A stretch of 64,000 nucleotides of DNA from Caproicibacter fermentans (GCF_009746625.1 NZ_VWXL01000052.1:124001-188000), one strand, 5' to 3'; counted from the first letter of the stretch, positions 50,668 through 61,291 are shown. Made by a program: numbers and translations. The notes: a model not told the origin generated them from the letters alone.

Positions 50668-50756
50668 GTAATTCAAAACCCCCCGGCTGTGTAGGGTAAG
50701 AAGCCCCCGGACGCCCTTGAGGCGCAGTCGGCGTAACAGGGTTTTGCCCGCATAGG

Positions 50757-50787
50757 AATTACCCCCCGGCTGTGCCGGGGGGTAATT
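50757..50787. repeat. Perfect palindrome AATTACCCCCCGGC (leftward terminator or repeat)
   Basis: AATTACCCCCCGGC-TGT-GCCGGGGGGTAATT, 14-bp arms. It lies just beyond the stop of the leftward lipoprotein gene and may end its transcript, though no long T run follows. An incomplete copy (CCCCCCGGCTGTG) is at about 50679 and a relative at 6457. The stretch 50668-50756 contains nothing else clear. Confidence 0.55.
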
Positions 50788-50801
50788 ATTGGATGACCGG
50801 A

Positions 50802-51488
50802 TTATGATGATTGCGGAATCTTCAGATTGAACGCCTGATCCGAGAATTTTACGGACTGAGCCAGCGTTACCGTATCTTCCCTGCTGAACTGTTCTGCGTT
50901 CAGGAATATCGCATAATTTATGCCGCAGTCTTCTTTTGAAAAAAACACATACCACATCGTGGAATTCAGCGCGTTTTTGTCAACAATATTCTTTTCAGAG
51001 GCTTCGGACGCAGAATATAAGTCGAAGCTTACCTGAACGATGGCGGCGGGCACCTCGCAGTGCTCCAAAGGCTCCATCTTCGTCAAATACTCGGCATGAT
51101 TCCATGGCGGCGAGACGTCGATCAGCTGTCCCTTTTCGAATTTACAATCCAGGTTGTCATAGATCTCGGCTCCGCCGTACGAATTCCAGCCGGGCGGCGT
51201 GGTGTCGGATGCTTTTTTGGCAGCGCAGCTTCCGGTGGATTTCAGGCAAAACAGATTGCCGCCCAGAAAGCCTAATTCCTTGTTGTAACCTCCGTCGGAC
51301 AAGGTGTCCGGCAAGCGGTAGGAGATATATTGGTTGATCGAATCGGCCGGATTTGCCGCCGTCTGTTTCGTAGACAAATTTTTTCCGCCCGGGTTTTCAG
51401 CCGTTGAAACAGAGGAGTTGGAGGCTCCGCAAGAACAAAAGTTGAATGAAATAAGCAAAAATGAAAAAATCAGAATCATTTTTTTCAT
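50802..51488 (-). CDS. Lipoprotein, unknown
   Basis: A 228-residue protein with a lipoprotein-like signal ending 'NFCSCGAS' (Cys20 most likely modified). ATG 51488 follows AAGGAGC by about eight bases; an earlier ATG at 51506 lacks a site. The mature part has several Cys ('LFCLKSTGSCAAK', 'DNLDCKFEKG', 'LEHCEV', 'EDCGINYA'), perhaps in disulfides. I do not recognise a family. It is codirectional with mreB but separated by its own ribosome site and 36 bp. It may be co-transcribed. Confidence 0.65.
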   Translation of the reverse strand: MKKMILIFSFLLISFNFCSCGASNSSVSTAENPGGKNLSTKQTAANPADSINQYISYRLPDTLSDGGYNKELGFLGGNLFCLKSTGSCAAKKASDTTPPGWNSYGGAEIYDNLDCKFEKGQLIDVSPPWNHAEYLTKMEPLEHCEVPAAIVQVSFDLYSASEASEKNIVDKNALNSTMWYVFFSKEDCGINYAIFLNAEQFSREDTVTLAQSVKFSDQAFNLKIPQSS

Positions 51489-51524
51489 GCGCTCAGCTCC
51501 TTGCATGCGATCGGACTGACGGAC

Positions 51525-52601
<1,077 letters not shown>

Positions 52602-52603
52602 TT

Positions 52604-52632
52604 ATTATAACCCGAATGCCGGAGATTCTCAA
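52604..52632 (-). promoter_or_regulatory. Promoter of mreB
   Basis: Leftward TTGAGA (52632-52627), 17 bases, TATAAT (52609-52604). Confidence 0.7.
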
Positions 52633-52665
52633 TATCTAATTCCAGAATTCCGTGCCCGCGGCGGG

Positions 52666-53229
52666 CTACTCGTCTTTTTCCTGCAGTCCGGAGAGAATCC
52701 GGTGTATTTTTGAAATCGGCAGGCCGACGATATTGTAGTAATCGCCGTTGATCCGCTTGACAAACAGCGCGCCTCGGCCCTGAATCCCGTAGGCCCCGGC
52801 CTTGTCGAGAGGCTCCCCCGAATCGACATAGGCGTCGATTTCCTGTTGCGAAAGCGCGTAAAACTCGACCGACGTGCACTCGTGGCCGCAGATGAGCTTT
52901 TTGCCGCTGATTACGGTATAGCCGGTGTAAACCTGATGTACGTTGCCGGACAAAAGCTTCAGCATGGCTTTTGCCGCATCCGCGTCCTTCGGCTTGCCGA
53001 GGATTCTGCCCTTGAGCACGACGAGGGTGTCGGCGGCAAGAACCACGGCCTCCGGGTGCTGCTTTGCGACGGCCTGCGCTTTGCGCGTGGCAAGCTGCTC
53101 CACAATCTGCATAGGCGGCGTTCCGTGCAGAAAGGTCTCGCTGACATTTGCCGGCGCGGCGGTAAATTCATAGCCGGCCATTTTCAGCAGTTCGCTGCGG
53201 CGCGGCGATGAAGATGCAAGCAATAACAT
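52666..53229 (-). CDS. maf: Maf-family nucleotide pyrophosphatase
   Basis: A 187-residue Maf protein, hydrolysing dTTP, UTP and some modified nucleotides. 'LLASSSPRRSELLKMAGYEF' is the family signature at the N-terminus, then 'VLAADTLVVLKGRILGKP' with the catalytic Asp and 'VDSGEPLDKAGAYGIQGRGA'. ATG 53229 follows GGAG. It often neighbours mreB in Firmicutes, where it can affect septum formation. It ends the leftward zapA-U32-dut-DUF4321-maf cluster. Confidence 0.93.
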   Translation of the reverse strand: MLLLASSSPRRSELLKMAGYEFTAAPANVSETFLHGTPPMQIVEQLATRKAQAVAKQHPEAVVLAADTLVVLKGRILGKPKDADAAKAMLKLLSGNVHQVYTGYTVISGKKLICGHECTSVEFYALSQQEIDAYVDSGEPLDKAGAYGIQGRGALFVKRINGDYYNIVGLPISKIHRILSGLQEKDE

Positions 53230-53265
53230 GGTAACGAAACTCCTATCTCTTTTGATGAATTTTCT

Positions 53266-53523
53266 TTAGCGGATTCTGTTGTACGCCAGAATTGCGGCAA
53301 GCAGCAGAAGCGCCTGCGCGACGTGCAGGTTCACGGTCATGCCGAACGTAAAGCGGAGAACGGACAGGTCCACGTTCACGGGTGAAATTCCGAAGCTGGC
53401 CCCGGCGCTTAAAAAGGAGAGAAAGCGCACGCCGGCCGCCGCGTCGGAAGCGGCTTTGCCCAATACGACCGCCAGAACCAGCAGGACGATAAACAGAAGC
53501 GTTTTTAGAATACCCTTTTTCAT
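53266..53523 (-). CDS. DUF4321-type membrane protein
   Basis: An 85-residue protein with two membrane helices (about 6-26 and 63-80). 'LKTLLFIVLLVLAVVLGKAA' and 'FGISPVNVDLSVLRFTFG' match DUF4321, commonly next to maf and mre genes in Clostridia. ATG 53523 gives this clean start; an alternative ATG at 53535 lies too close to GGGG. Function unknown; the neighbourhood suggests a role in envelope growth. Confidence 0.75.
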   Translation of the reverse strand: MKKGILKTLLFIVLLVLAVVLGKAASDAAAGVRFLSFLSAGASFGISPVNVDLSVLRFTFGMTVNLHVAQALLLLAAILAYNRIR

Positions 53524-53551
53524 GTAAAAAAACATCCCCGACAATAATTGC

Positions 53552-53995
53552 CTATTTTCCGGTGGAGCCGAACCCGCCGTCGCCCCGGTCCGTCTCGCCC
53601 AGGTCGTCCGTTTCCAGAAGCTCCGCCTGAAAAACCGGCGCCACGACCAGCTGGGCGAACCGTTCCCCGGGGGAAAGAAGATAGGAAGCATCCCCCGAAT
53701 TGACGATCCCGACGATCAGCTCGCCGCGGTAGTCGCTGTCAATGACGCCGACGGCGTTCGACAGCGTAATGCCGTGCTTCACCCCAAGGCCGCTTCGCCC
53801 GAAGATGAGCCCGACGGTATCCGGCCCGGGCAGCGCGACCGCCACGCCGGTCGGAATGCGGTAAAGCCCGCGCGGCTCAATCAGAACCGGTTCGTCGATG
53901 CAGGCGTAAAGGTCCAGCCCCGCGGCGCCCTCGCTGCCGCGCGTTGGCAGCACCGCGTTTTCCCTGAGTTTTTTAATTTTTACCGTTTTTTTCAT
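53552..53995 (-). CDS. dut: dUTP diphosphatase
   Basis: A 147-residue trimeric dUTPase, which hydrolyses dUTP to dUMP and keeps uracil out of DNA. All five motifs are visible: 'AGLDLYA', 'FGRSGLGVKHG', 'GVIDSDYRGELIV', 'ERFAQLVVAP' and the C-terminal 'RGDGGFGSTGK' that closes over the active site. ATG 53995 overlaps the stop of the U32 gene by 4 bp; the frame upstream lies within that gene. Confidence 0.93.
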   Translation of the reverse strand: MKKTVKIKKLRENAVLPTRGSEGAAGLDLYACIDEPVLIEPRGLYRIPTGVAVALPGPDTVGLIFGRSGLGVKHGITLSNAVGVIDSDYRGELIVGIVNSGDASYLLSPGERFAQLVVAPVFQAELLETDDLGETDRGDGGFGSTGK

Positions 53996-56082
53996 GCATC
54001 CTCCCGCCGGGGAGCGAAACCGCGGTAGTACAGCCCCCGCGTAAAGGAGTTCGGCTCCGCGGCGCCTCCGGTTCCGTTTTCCGTGTCGTTGATGATCCGT
54101 TCCGTCTCGCCCGCCGATTCCGTCGAAAAGCGAAGCAGGCCGAAATCGATTCGCTCCACGTCGTTCCCGCGCCCGGCGAGGGACAGCGGGACGGAGTTGA
54201 GCACCTCGCTGCACGCGCCGTAACACTGCACGGGGAATTTGACGCCCCGTCGGTCGGTCAGCTCCGGCGGCGTTTTGCAGGAAAGGCAGCCCTTTGGCGA
54301 ATTCGCCGCCGGGCAGTTCCGGCAGAGCATCAGCGGAAGCCTGCCGTACAGGAAAAGCCCGCGCGGCGTGTTGCCGCCGATCTTCGCCGCCTGACGCAGC
54401 GTCAGCTCAAACGAAAGCTCCGCGTCGGCGACGCCGAGGGCGCGGTAGGATTCCAGCGCCGGGGTATTGGTTATGTTCAGTGAAAAACCTCCGTGGACGG
54501 TAAAGCCGCAGTCCAGCGCGAGCCGGACTGCGTCGAGCGTGCCGGCCCACACGTGGCTGATTCCCGCCGCCTTTGCGTTTTCCAGGCTGCGGCGAACCGC
54601 GTTTTCCATGCCGAACATGCCGCGCGGCAGCTCGACCGCCGCGGGAAAGCCGTCCTCGAGCAGTTTTGCAAGGCGGCGCGGCTCCGTGCGATAAGGGACA
54701 TAGCAAAGCTCCAGCCCTTTGGCGTTTTCCGGAAGTTCCGTGCCGACAAAGCGGGCGCGCAGCCGGAAAGGAGCAGCTCGGTGCGGCTCCTTTCCGGGAT
54801 CGGCGCAGTCCGCCCATGAAATCGCGGGACGTTCGGCGCGGCGGCTCAAAAGGGCGTCGAGCGCCTCGCGCCGCATCCGGTTCAATTCCGAAACGGGAAC
54901 GGCCAGGCCTTCGTCAAGCTCCACCCGGGTCTCGCCCGCGAAAAACGGAGTTCCGCCCGTCTTTTGAAGCTGACCGGAACAGCGGTCGGCGTCGAGCGCG
55001 CGGTGCGCCGCGCGCTCCGGAACCATCCCGGAAACGGTGGCCTTGCCGCCGTTCAGGTCGGCGGCCGTCAACTGCATCGGCTTATTATATTTTATTTTCA
55101 AAGTAAAATCAACGGGAATTTTCATAAATTCTTTGGAATAAAGATTTCGAAGGCCGGAAAGCACTTCTCCGGTCGCCGCGGCGGCGTCTTCCTTCGAACG
55201 GACGCCGAACATTTCCCGCCCGCGCTTGCCGTCCGGGTAGCCGGCGGTAAAACCGGAGCGCGAAAAAACCGCGCCGAGGCTTTGCAGCAGCTCGGGCGGG
55301 ATTTGCTTTCCGTCCGCCGCAAGGCGGCAGGCGGCAGCGGCGGCGGCGACGTACTCCGGCCGCTTGAGCCTGCCCTCGATTTTCGCGCAGACCGCGCCCG
55401 CTTCGGAAAGCTCCGAAAGCCGGGGGATCATCGACAGGTCCTTCAGGCTCAGGTCGTGCCCCGTGCCGCCCGGGGCCGCGAACGGCAGGCGGCAGGGCTG
55501 GGCGCACATGCCCCGGTTGCCGCTGCGCGAGCCGAGGACGGAGCTGAAATAGCACTGCCCGCTGACCGACATGCACAAAGCGCCGTGAACGAAGGTTTCC
55601 AGCTCGATCGGGCATGCGGAATGAATCTCCCGGATTTCAGCGAGAGAAAGCTCCCGCGCCAGAACAACGCGCGTAAAGCCGAGGCCGTACAGCGCCTTTG
55701 TGCCGGACGGCGTGTGGACGCCTGTCTGTGTGGAGGCGTGCAGTTTCAGGCCCGGCGCGTGCCGGAACAGAAGGGACGCGAACCCCAGATCCTGCACGAG
55801 CAGCGCGTCCACCGGCAGGGAGCAGGCGAATCGCGCGAAATCGAGCGCCGCTGGGAGTTCGTCGTCCAGCAGCAGCGTGTTGACCGCAAGGAATACCTTG
55901 ACCCCGCGCGCGTGGCAGTACCCGACGGCCTCCCGCAGCTCCGCGTCGGAAAAGTTTTTCGCGCCCGCGCGCGCGGAAAAACGGCCCCCGCCGAGGTAAA
56001 CGGCATCCGCCCCCGCGCGGACGGCCGCCGTCAGGCTTTCCGGCGAACCGGCCGGAGCCAGAATCTCCATGTTACGGTTCAT
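53992..56082 (-). CDS. U32-family protein with DUF3656 extension (RlhA-like)
   Basis: A protein of about 696 residues. The N-terminal part has 'EILAPAGSPESLTAAVRAGA' and the U32 signature 'ETFVHGALCMSVSGQCYFS', with Cys residues in 'NRGMCAQPC' that in the family bind an iron-sulfur cluster. The length and C-terminal 'SLNITNTPALESYRALG' and 'CRNCPAANSPKGCLSCKTPP' fit the long RlhA-type members, which hydroxylate a cytidine of 23S rRNA. Starts at 56097, 56082 and 56070 are possible; none has a strong site, and all overlap the end of zapA. It is coupled to dut by ATGA. Confidence 0.85.
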   Translation of the reverse strand: MNRNMEILAPAGSPESLTAAVRAGADAVYLGGGRFSARAGAKNFSDAELREAVGYCHARGVKVFLAVNTLLLDDELPAALDFARFACSLPVDALLVQDLGFASLLFRHAPGLKLHASTQTGVHTPSGTKALYGLGFTRVVLARELSLAEIREIHSACPIELETFVHGALCMSVSGQCYFSSVLGSRSGNRGMCAQPCRLPFAAPGGTGHDLSLKDLSMIPRLSELSEAGAVCAKIEGRLKRPEYVAAAAAACRLAADGKQIPPELLQSLGAVFSRSGFTAGYPDGKRGREMFGVRSKEDAAAATGEVLSGLRNLYSKEFMKIPVDFTLKIKYNKPMQLTAADLNGGKATVSGMVPERAAHRALDADRCSGQLQKTGGTPFFAGETRVELDEGLAVPVSELNRMRREALDALLSRRAERPAISWADCADPGKEPHRAAPFRLRARFVGTELPENAKGLELCYVPYRTEPRRLAKLLEDGFPAAVELPRGMFGMENAVRRSLENAKAAGISHVWAGTLDAVRLALDCGFTVHGGFSLNITNTPALESYRALGVADAELSFELTLRQAAKIGGNTPRGLFLYGRLPLMLCRNCPAANSPKGCLSCKTPPELTDRRGVKFPVQCYGACSEVLNSVPLSLAGRGNDVERIDFGLLRFSTESAGETERIINDTENGTGGAAEPNSFTRGLYYRGFAPRREDA

Positions 56083-56599
56083 CGGTTTTCTTTTCAAAAA
56101 AGCTCATGAAGCCCTCCGGGTCCGGGCCGTCCTCCTGCGGGGTTACGCGGGAAAAGCTGCCCGTCTGCGGGCGGGGCACGTCCGCACCGGGAGCAATCGG
56201 CGGCGCTTTTTCGGCGGGAGCGCCCTCCGGAACCTCTTCGCCCGCCGCGGAAAGGCGGGAGCGCAGGGTCTGGATCTCGCGCTTCAGGCGCTCGATTTCC
56301 CTGCGGGATTCCTCCGCCTCCAGACGCGCGTGGGAAGAATCCTCCAGGTAATCGCGAATCTGCGTGCGCAGATTTTCAGCCGCGTCGGCCGCCTTGTGGG
56401 CCTCGTCGCAGTAGCTTAACGCGGCGGTGATTGCAGCCATCGTGGCGGAAATACGCTCGTTCCGGTCCATGAACGCATCGATGGCCTTCTGAACCTCGTC
56501 GCCGACGGAGCGCATGTAACCCTCGCTGTCCTCAGAACTGATGACGCATTCACAGCCGCAGATGTTCAGTTTGATCCTGTTCTTGCTCAATCCATTCAT
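56072..56599 (-). CDS. zapA: Cell division protein ZapA
   Basis: A 175-residue protein. The N-terminal 90 residues ('RIKLNICGCECVISSEDSEG', 'MRSVGDEVQKAID', 'MAAITAALSYCDE') form the ZapA domain and helix, which crosslinks FtsZ filaments at midcell. A coiled coil follows ('EAEESRREIERLKREIQTL') and then a Pro-rich acidic tail, longer than in typical ZapA (about 100 residues). ATG 56599 follows AAAGGGA. It leads the leftward cluster, and leftward TATAAT-like sequences lie at about 56620-56650. Confidence 0.88.
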   Translation of the reverse strand: MNGLSKNRIKLNICGCECVISSEDSEGYMRSVGDEVQKAIDAFMDRNERISATMAAITAALSYCDEAHKAADAAENLRTQIRDYLEDSSHARLEAEESRREIERLKREIQTLRSRLSAAGEEVPEGAPAEKAPPIAPGADVPRPQTGSFSRVTPQEDGPDPEGFMSFFEKKTDEP

Positions 56600-56893
56600 T
56601 CCCTTTCATGAAGCCGCGTTTGATATATAGCCTATTATAATCTATTTCACTATAATATGAAAGTGATTTTCGTCACTTTTTCTTTCCGCTTTTTGCGCGC
56701 CGCGCCGGAAAAAACGGAACCCGCCCAAACCGGACGGGCGGGAATGTAAAATTTGTTGAAGTTGCATAAATATCGAGAAAAAATCTCTTCCAATAAATCT
56801 TTGAAAACCGAAAGCAAAATTTTGTAGAAAAACCGCGACGCAATAAGCAAAACGGGCAGTTTTGCACCGTGTTTGCCTTTGGGGGCGCTGGCC

Positions 56894-56922
56894 TTGATAA
56901 AAGAATTAAATTGGTGTATCAT
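56894..56922 (+). promoter_or_regulatory. Promoter of glgP
   Basis: TTGATA, 17 bases, TATCAT, about 40 bp before the ATG. The rest of the 56600-56893 gap holds two hairpins of unknown role: AAGTGA/TCACTT near 56661-56678, and CCCGCCC/GGGCGGG near 56725-56747, which on the leftward strand is followed by a T run. Confidence 0.65.
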
Positions 56923-56960
56923 ATACAGAAATACTTCTGCTTTTTAGGAGGAAGAATCCG

Positions 56961-59384
56961 ATGATTTACCGGCAGCCGATCAGAAAGATCCAGGAGTCTG
57001 TTAACAGTATGCTGGAGCTGGTGTTCGGGGTCAGCTTGAAAAACGCCACGGATGAGCAGTGCTACAAGGCGGTTGCGCTCTGCGTGCGCGACCGGATGGA
57101 AAAGGGGCGCAGCGAATTCATTCAGCTTGCGGAGCAGACGAAGACCAAGCATATTTATTACCTCTGCATGGAATTCCTGCTGGGCCGTTCGCTGAAAAAC
57201 AGCCTTTTTAATCTGGGACTGGAAGAGGATTACCGCAAGGCGCTTGCCGGGCTCAATCTGAATCTGGACGCGCTGTACGAGCAGGAACCGGACGCGGGGC
57301 TGGGCAACGGCGGCCTCGGCAGGCTGGCTGCCTGCTTTCTCGACGCGATGGCGTCGCTGGGGATTCCGGCGACGGGGTATTCGCTGCGCTACGAATACGG
57401 CATTTTCCGGCAGAAGCTGGTGGACGGCTGGCAGACGGAGCTGCCGGATTTCTGGCTGCCGGGCGGCAAAATCTGGCTCAGGAGCGAGCCGGAGAAAAGC
57501 GTGGAGGTGCGGTTCAACGGCCGCATCGACGACTACTGGAACAACGGGTTCCATGTGGTGAACCATAAGGATTTCACAAAGGTGATGGCGGTGCCGAGCG
57601 ATTTGTACGTCCCCGGCATCGACGGGCGCGGCGTGAGCCGGCTGCGCCTGTGGGCGGCGACCAGCGAGGACTTCGACATGAGCCTGTTCAACGGCGGGGA
57701 TTACCTGCGCGCCGTGGAGCAGAAGGCGATGGCGGAGACCATCACAAAGGTGCTGTACCCGGAGGACAACCATCCGGAGGGCAAGAGCCTGCGCCTTTCG
57801 CAGCAGTATTTTCTGGTTTCGGCCGCCGTGCAGGACATTATCCGGCACCACCTGTTCCGGAACCGTACGCTCGACAATCTGCCCGACTGCATCGCAATCC
57901 ATCTGAACGACACGCACCCGGTGCTGGCGATTCCGGAAATGATGCGCGTCATGATGGACGAATGCGGATACGGATGGGATTCCGCATGGGAAATTGTACA
58001 GAATGTATTCGCCTACACCAACCATACCGTAATGTCGGAGGCACTCGAATGCTGGGGCATCAACCTGTTCCGGTCGCGCCTGCCGCGCATTTACCAGATC
58101 GTGGAGGAGATCAACCGCCGGTTCTGCGCCGGAATGCACAACAAGGGTGTGGACGGGTATCAGGTGGGCCGCATGGCGCCGTGGAACGACGGCTTTGTCA
58201 AAATGGCGAACCTTGCGGTGGCCTCCTGCCACAGCGTGAACGGCGTTTCAAAGCTGCATTCCGAAATTTTAAAAGACCGCGTGTTCCACGACTTCTACAC
58301 CGAAATGCCTGAAAAATTCACCAACGTGACCAACGGGATCGCCCACCGGCGCTGGCTCTGCCAGGCAAACCCCGGCCTTGCGGCGCTTTTAACCGAGCTG
58401 ACCGGCGACGGCTTTGTGCGCGATGCCGCCGAGCTGGAAAAGCTGATGAAATACAAAAGCGACCCGGCGGTGCTGGAAAAGATGGCGGCGGTCAAGCGGG
58501 AAAACAAGATCCGTCTGGCAAAGTACGTCAAGCGGGAAAACGGAGCCGACCTGGACCCCGATTCGATTTTCGACGTGCAGGTCAAGCGCCTGCACGAATA
58601 CAAGCGGCAGCACTTAAACGCGCTGCAAATTCTGACGGACTATCTCCGCTTATGCGAAAATCCGGAGATGGAGTTCACGCCGCGCACCTATCTGTTCGGC
58701 GCAAAGGCGGCCCCCGGTTATTACTTTGCGAAGCAGATCATCCGTTTTATCGTCGATCTGGGCAAAACGATCGACGCCGACGAGCGGGTCAATAAAAAAA
58801 TGAAGGTCGTTTACCTTGAGGATTACCGGGTCACGCTCGCGGAGCTGTTGATGCCCGCTGCGGACCTCAGCGAGCAGATCTCGCTTGCGGGAACGGAAGC
58901 CTCCGGCACCGGCAACATGAAATTCATGATCAACGGCGCGGTGACGCTCGGCACGCTGGACGGCGCGAATGTCGAAATCCGCGACGCGGTCGGGGAAGAA
59001 AACATGATTTTGTTCGGCATGGACGCGCAGGAGGCCGAGGAGCGGAAAAAGGCCGGATATCAGCCGCGTGCTTTCGCGGAAAAAAATCCGGAGCTGCAAG
59101 CCGCGCTGAACGCGGTGGAAAAGGGCTTCTGCGGCGTCGATTTCCGCGACATTTCCAATTCCCTGCTCTCTTCCGACCCGTACATGGTGCTGGCGGATTT
59201 CGACTCCTACGACAAGGCGCGGCACAAGTCGGAGCGGCTGTATCGGGACGCGGATCAATGGAGGAGCATGTGCCTTGTGAACACGGCAAAGGCGGGGATT
59301 TTCTCCGCGGACCGCGCGATTCGCGAATACGCCGAAAACATCTGGCACGTAAAGCCTGTTCCGGAGGGGAAACGGCATGTTTAA
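56961..59384 (+). CDS. glgP: Glycogen/maltodextrin phosphorylase
   Basis: An 807-residue GT35 phosphorylase releasing glucose 1-phosphate from alpha-1,4-glucans. 'ALYEQEPDAGLGNGGLGRLA', 'DWSAATSEDF'-type contacts (here 'RLWAATSEDFDM'), 'HLNDTHPVLAIPEMMR', and the pyridoxal-phosphate site 'EASGTGNMKFMINGA' with Lys654 are all present. ATG 56961 follows AGGAGG. The GH13 amylase gene overlaps its end by 8 bp, so the two form a glucan-degrading pair; storage glycogen and imported maltodextrins are both possible substrates. Confidence 0.95.
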   Translation: MIYRQPIRKIQESVNSMLELVFGVSLKNATDEQCYKAVALCVRDRMEKGRSEFIQLAEQTKTKHIYYLCMEFLLGRSLKNSLFNLGLEEDYRKALAGLNLNLDALYEQEPDAGLGNGGLGRLAACFLDAMASLGIPATGYSLRYEYGIFRQKLVDGWQTELPDFWLPGGKIWLRSEPEKSVEVRFNGRIDDYWNNGFHVVNHKDFTKVMAVPSDLYVPGIDGRGVSRLRLWAATSEDFDMSLFNGGDYLRAVEQKAMAETITKVLYPEDNHPEGKSLRLSQQYFLVSAAVQDIIRHHLFRNRTLDNLPDCIAIHLNDTHPVLAIPEMMRVMMDECGYGWDSAWEIVQNVFAYTNHTVMSEALECWGINLFRSRLPRIYQIVEEINRRFCAGMHNKGVDGYQVGRMAPWNDGFVKMANLAVASCHSVNGVSKLHSEILKDRVFHDFYTEMPEKFTNVTNGIAHRRWLCQANPGLAALLTELTGDGFVRDAAELEKLMKYKSDPAVLEKMAAVKRENKIRLAKYVKRENGADLDPDSIFDVQVKRLHEYKRQHLNALQILTDYLRLCENPEMEFTPRTYLFGAKAAPGYYFAKQIIRFIVDLGKTIDADERVNKKMKVVYLEDYRVTLAELLMPAADLSEQISLAGTEASGTGNMKFMINGAVTLGTLDGANVEIRDAVGEENMILFGMDAQEAEERKKAGYQPRAFAEKNPELQAALNAVEKGFCGVDFRDISNSLLSSDPYMVLADFDSYDKARHKSERLYRDADQWRSMCLVNTAKAGIFSADRAIREYAENIWHVKPVPEGKRHV

Positions 59385-61248
59385 TTCCAGAAATCCGATG
59401 CACCGGGACCCTGTGGGCGCGGTGCCCGCGGGAACCCGCGTGCACTTTAAAATCACGCTGCCGCGCGGCCTGGGCTGTTCCGGCGCGCAGCTGGTCATGC
59501 GAAACGGAGCCGATGGGCGCGAGGAGCCCTGCGGCCTGTTCTGGTGCGGCATGAACGGCGACGGCGCGGAGTGGTGGGAATGCCATTTTGAAGCCGAAAA
59601 GCCGGGCGTTTATTTCTACGATTTTAAACTGGAAACGCCCTGCGGCCACCGGCGCCTGACGCGCGGGCCGATCGGCGAGGCCGTGTTCGACGGCGGTGCC
59701 CTGTGGCAGCTCACGGTGTATGAAAAAGAATTCAAAACGCCGGACTGGCTTGCGGGCGGGGTGATCTATCAGATTTTTCCGGATCGCTTTTTTTCCTCCG
59801 GGCAGGCGAAAACCGGAGTTCCGGCGGACCGCAGGCTGCACGAAAGCTGGGACGAATCCCCGGACTGGCGGCCCGACGGGCAGGGAAACGTCACAAATTC
59901 CGACTACTTCGGCGGCGACCTTGCGGGCATCCGCGAAAAGCTGCCGTATCTGAAATCGCTCGGCGTAACGTGCCTGTACCTGAACCCGGTTTTTGAGGCG
60001 CACTCCAACCACCGGTACAATACGGCGGATTACACGAAGATCGACCCGCTGCTGGGCACGGAAAAGGATTTCCGCGCCCTTTGCGCCGAAGCGGCTAGTA
60101 TGGGAATCCGCGTGCTGCTGGACGGCGTGTTCAATCACACGGGCAGCGACAGCGTCTATTTTAACCGGCAGGGGCGGTACCCGGGAACAGGCGCGTACCA
60201 GTCGAAGAAATCGCCGTATTATCCGTGGTACCAATTCAAAAGCTGGCCGGAGCAGTACGCCTGCTGGTGGGGGTTCCCGACCCTGCCGAACGTGAACAAG
60301 GAAAATCCGGAGTACCGGGAGTATATCTGCGGGGAAAACGGAATCATCCGCAGATGGCTGCGCGCGGGCGCCGCCGGGTGGCGGCTGGACGTGGCGGACG
60401 AACTGCCGGATGAATTTCTGGACGCTCTGCGGCAAGCGGTCAAACGTGAAAATCCGGAAGCGCTGCTGGCGGGCGAAATCTGGGAGGACGCCTCCAACAA
60501 GATCGCTTACGGCAAACGGCGGCGGTACCTGCTGGGGGAACAGCTCGACAGCGTGATGAACTATCCGTTCCGCAACGCGGTGCTTGGGTTCCTGACCGGC
60601 GGCGACGCAGCGGCGTCTATGGAAACGATTCTGTCCGTTCTGGAAAACTACCCGCCGCAGGTTGTCCGGGTTCTGATGAACAACATCGGCACGCACGACA
60701 CCGAGCGCGCGCTGACCGCGCTGGCGGGGGAGCCGCGCCGGAACCGGGGGCGGCAGTGGCAGAGCGAAACGCGGCTTTCGCCGGAACAGCGGACGCGCGG
60801 GCTTGCGTTGATGCGCTGCGCATCTTTTTTGCAGTACACCCTGCCGGGCGTTCCGTGCCTGTACTACGGCGACGAAGCGGGAACGGAGGGGTACGCGGAC
60901 CCGTTTAACCGCGCGCCGTTCCCATGGGGGCGTGAGGACGGGGAGCTGACGCGGTGGTACCGGTCGCTGGGAAAGCTCCGCGCCCGGTGCGCCTGCCTGA
61001 ACGGCGGAAATTTTCTGCCCGTCGCGGCGGACGGAGACGTTTTTTCCTATGTGCGTTCCGGCGGCGGGGACGCCCTGCTCTGCGCGGCGAACCGTTCGAC
61101 GGAGGAACGCCGCGTGGTGGTTCCGCCCGAATGGAGCGGGGCGGAGGCGGTGTTCGGGACCTTGCCGGACACGCGCGGCACGCTGATTCTGCCGCCGTTC
61201 GGGACGGCGGCGCTCCGCCGCGTTCTCGACCGGACGGGGCAAAGATAA
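59377..61248 (+). CDS. GH13 alpha-amylase (neopullulanase/cyclomaltodextrinase-like)
   Basis: A 623-residue GH13 enzyme without signal peptide, hence intracellular. An N-terminal beta domain of about 110 residues precedes the barrel. 'VIYQIFPDRFF' starts it; 'DGVFNHTG', 'GWRLDVADE' with nucleophile Asp338, 'LAGEIWED' with Glu367, and 'IGTHDTERA' with Asp441 are the catalytic blocks. The arrangement fits neopullulanase or cyclomaltodextrinase members that trim branched or cyclic dextrins. It overlaps glgP by 8 bp, so both act on the same glucans. Confidence 0.92.
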   Translation: MFNSRNPMHRDPVGAVPAGTRVHFKITLPRGLGCSGAQLVMRNGADGREEPCGLFWCGMNGDGAEWWECHFEAEKPGVYFYDFKLETPCGHRRLTRGPIGEAVFDGGALWQLTVYEKEFKTPDWLAGGVIYQIFPDRFFSSGQAKTGVPADRRLHESWDESPDWRPDGQGNVTNSDYFGGDLAGIREKLPYLKSLGVTCLYLNPVFEAHSNHRYNTADYTKIDPLLGTEKDFRALCAEAASMGIRVLLDGVFNHTGSDSVYFNRQGRYPGTGAYQSKKSPYYPWYQFKSWPEQYACWWGFPTLPNVNKENPEYREYICGENGIIRRWLRAGAAGWRLDVADELPDEFLDALRQAVKRENPEALLAGEIWEDASNKIAYGKRRRYLLGEQLDSVMNYPFRNAVLGFLTGGDAAASMETILSVLENYPPQVVRVLMNNIGTHDTERALTALAGEPRRNRGRQWQSETRLSPEQRTRGLALMRCASFLQYTLPGVPCLYYGDEAGTEGYADPFNRAPFPWGREDGELTRWYRSLGKLRARCACLNGGNFLPVAADGDVFSYVRSGGGDALLCAANRSTEERRVVVPPEWSGAEAVFGTLPDTRGTLILPPFGTAALRRVLDRTGQR

Positions 61249-61259
61249 AGAAAATAAGG

Positions 61260-61291
61260 CCGCGCGGACGCTTCTGCGCCCGCGCGGTCGT
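61260..61291 (+). terminator. Intrinsic terminator of the glgP-amylase operon
   Basis: CCGCGCGG-CGC pairs with GCG-CCGCGCGG-type arms, followed by TCGTTTTG. The 61292-61557 gap has only weak similarity to the regions upstream of the other cloverleaf copies. Confidence 0.75.
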
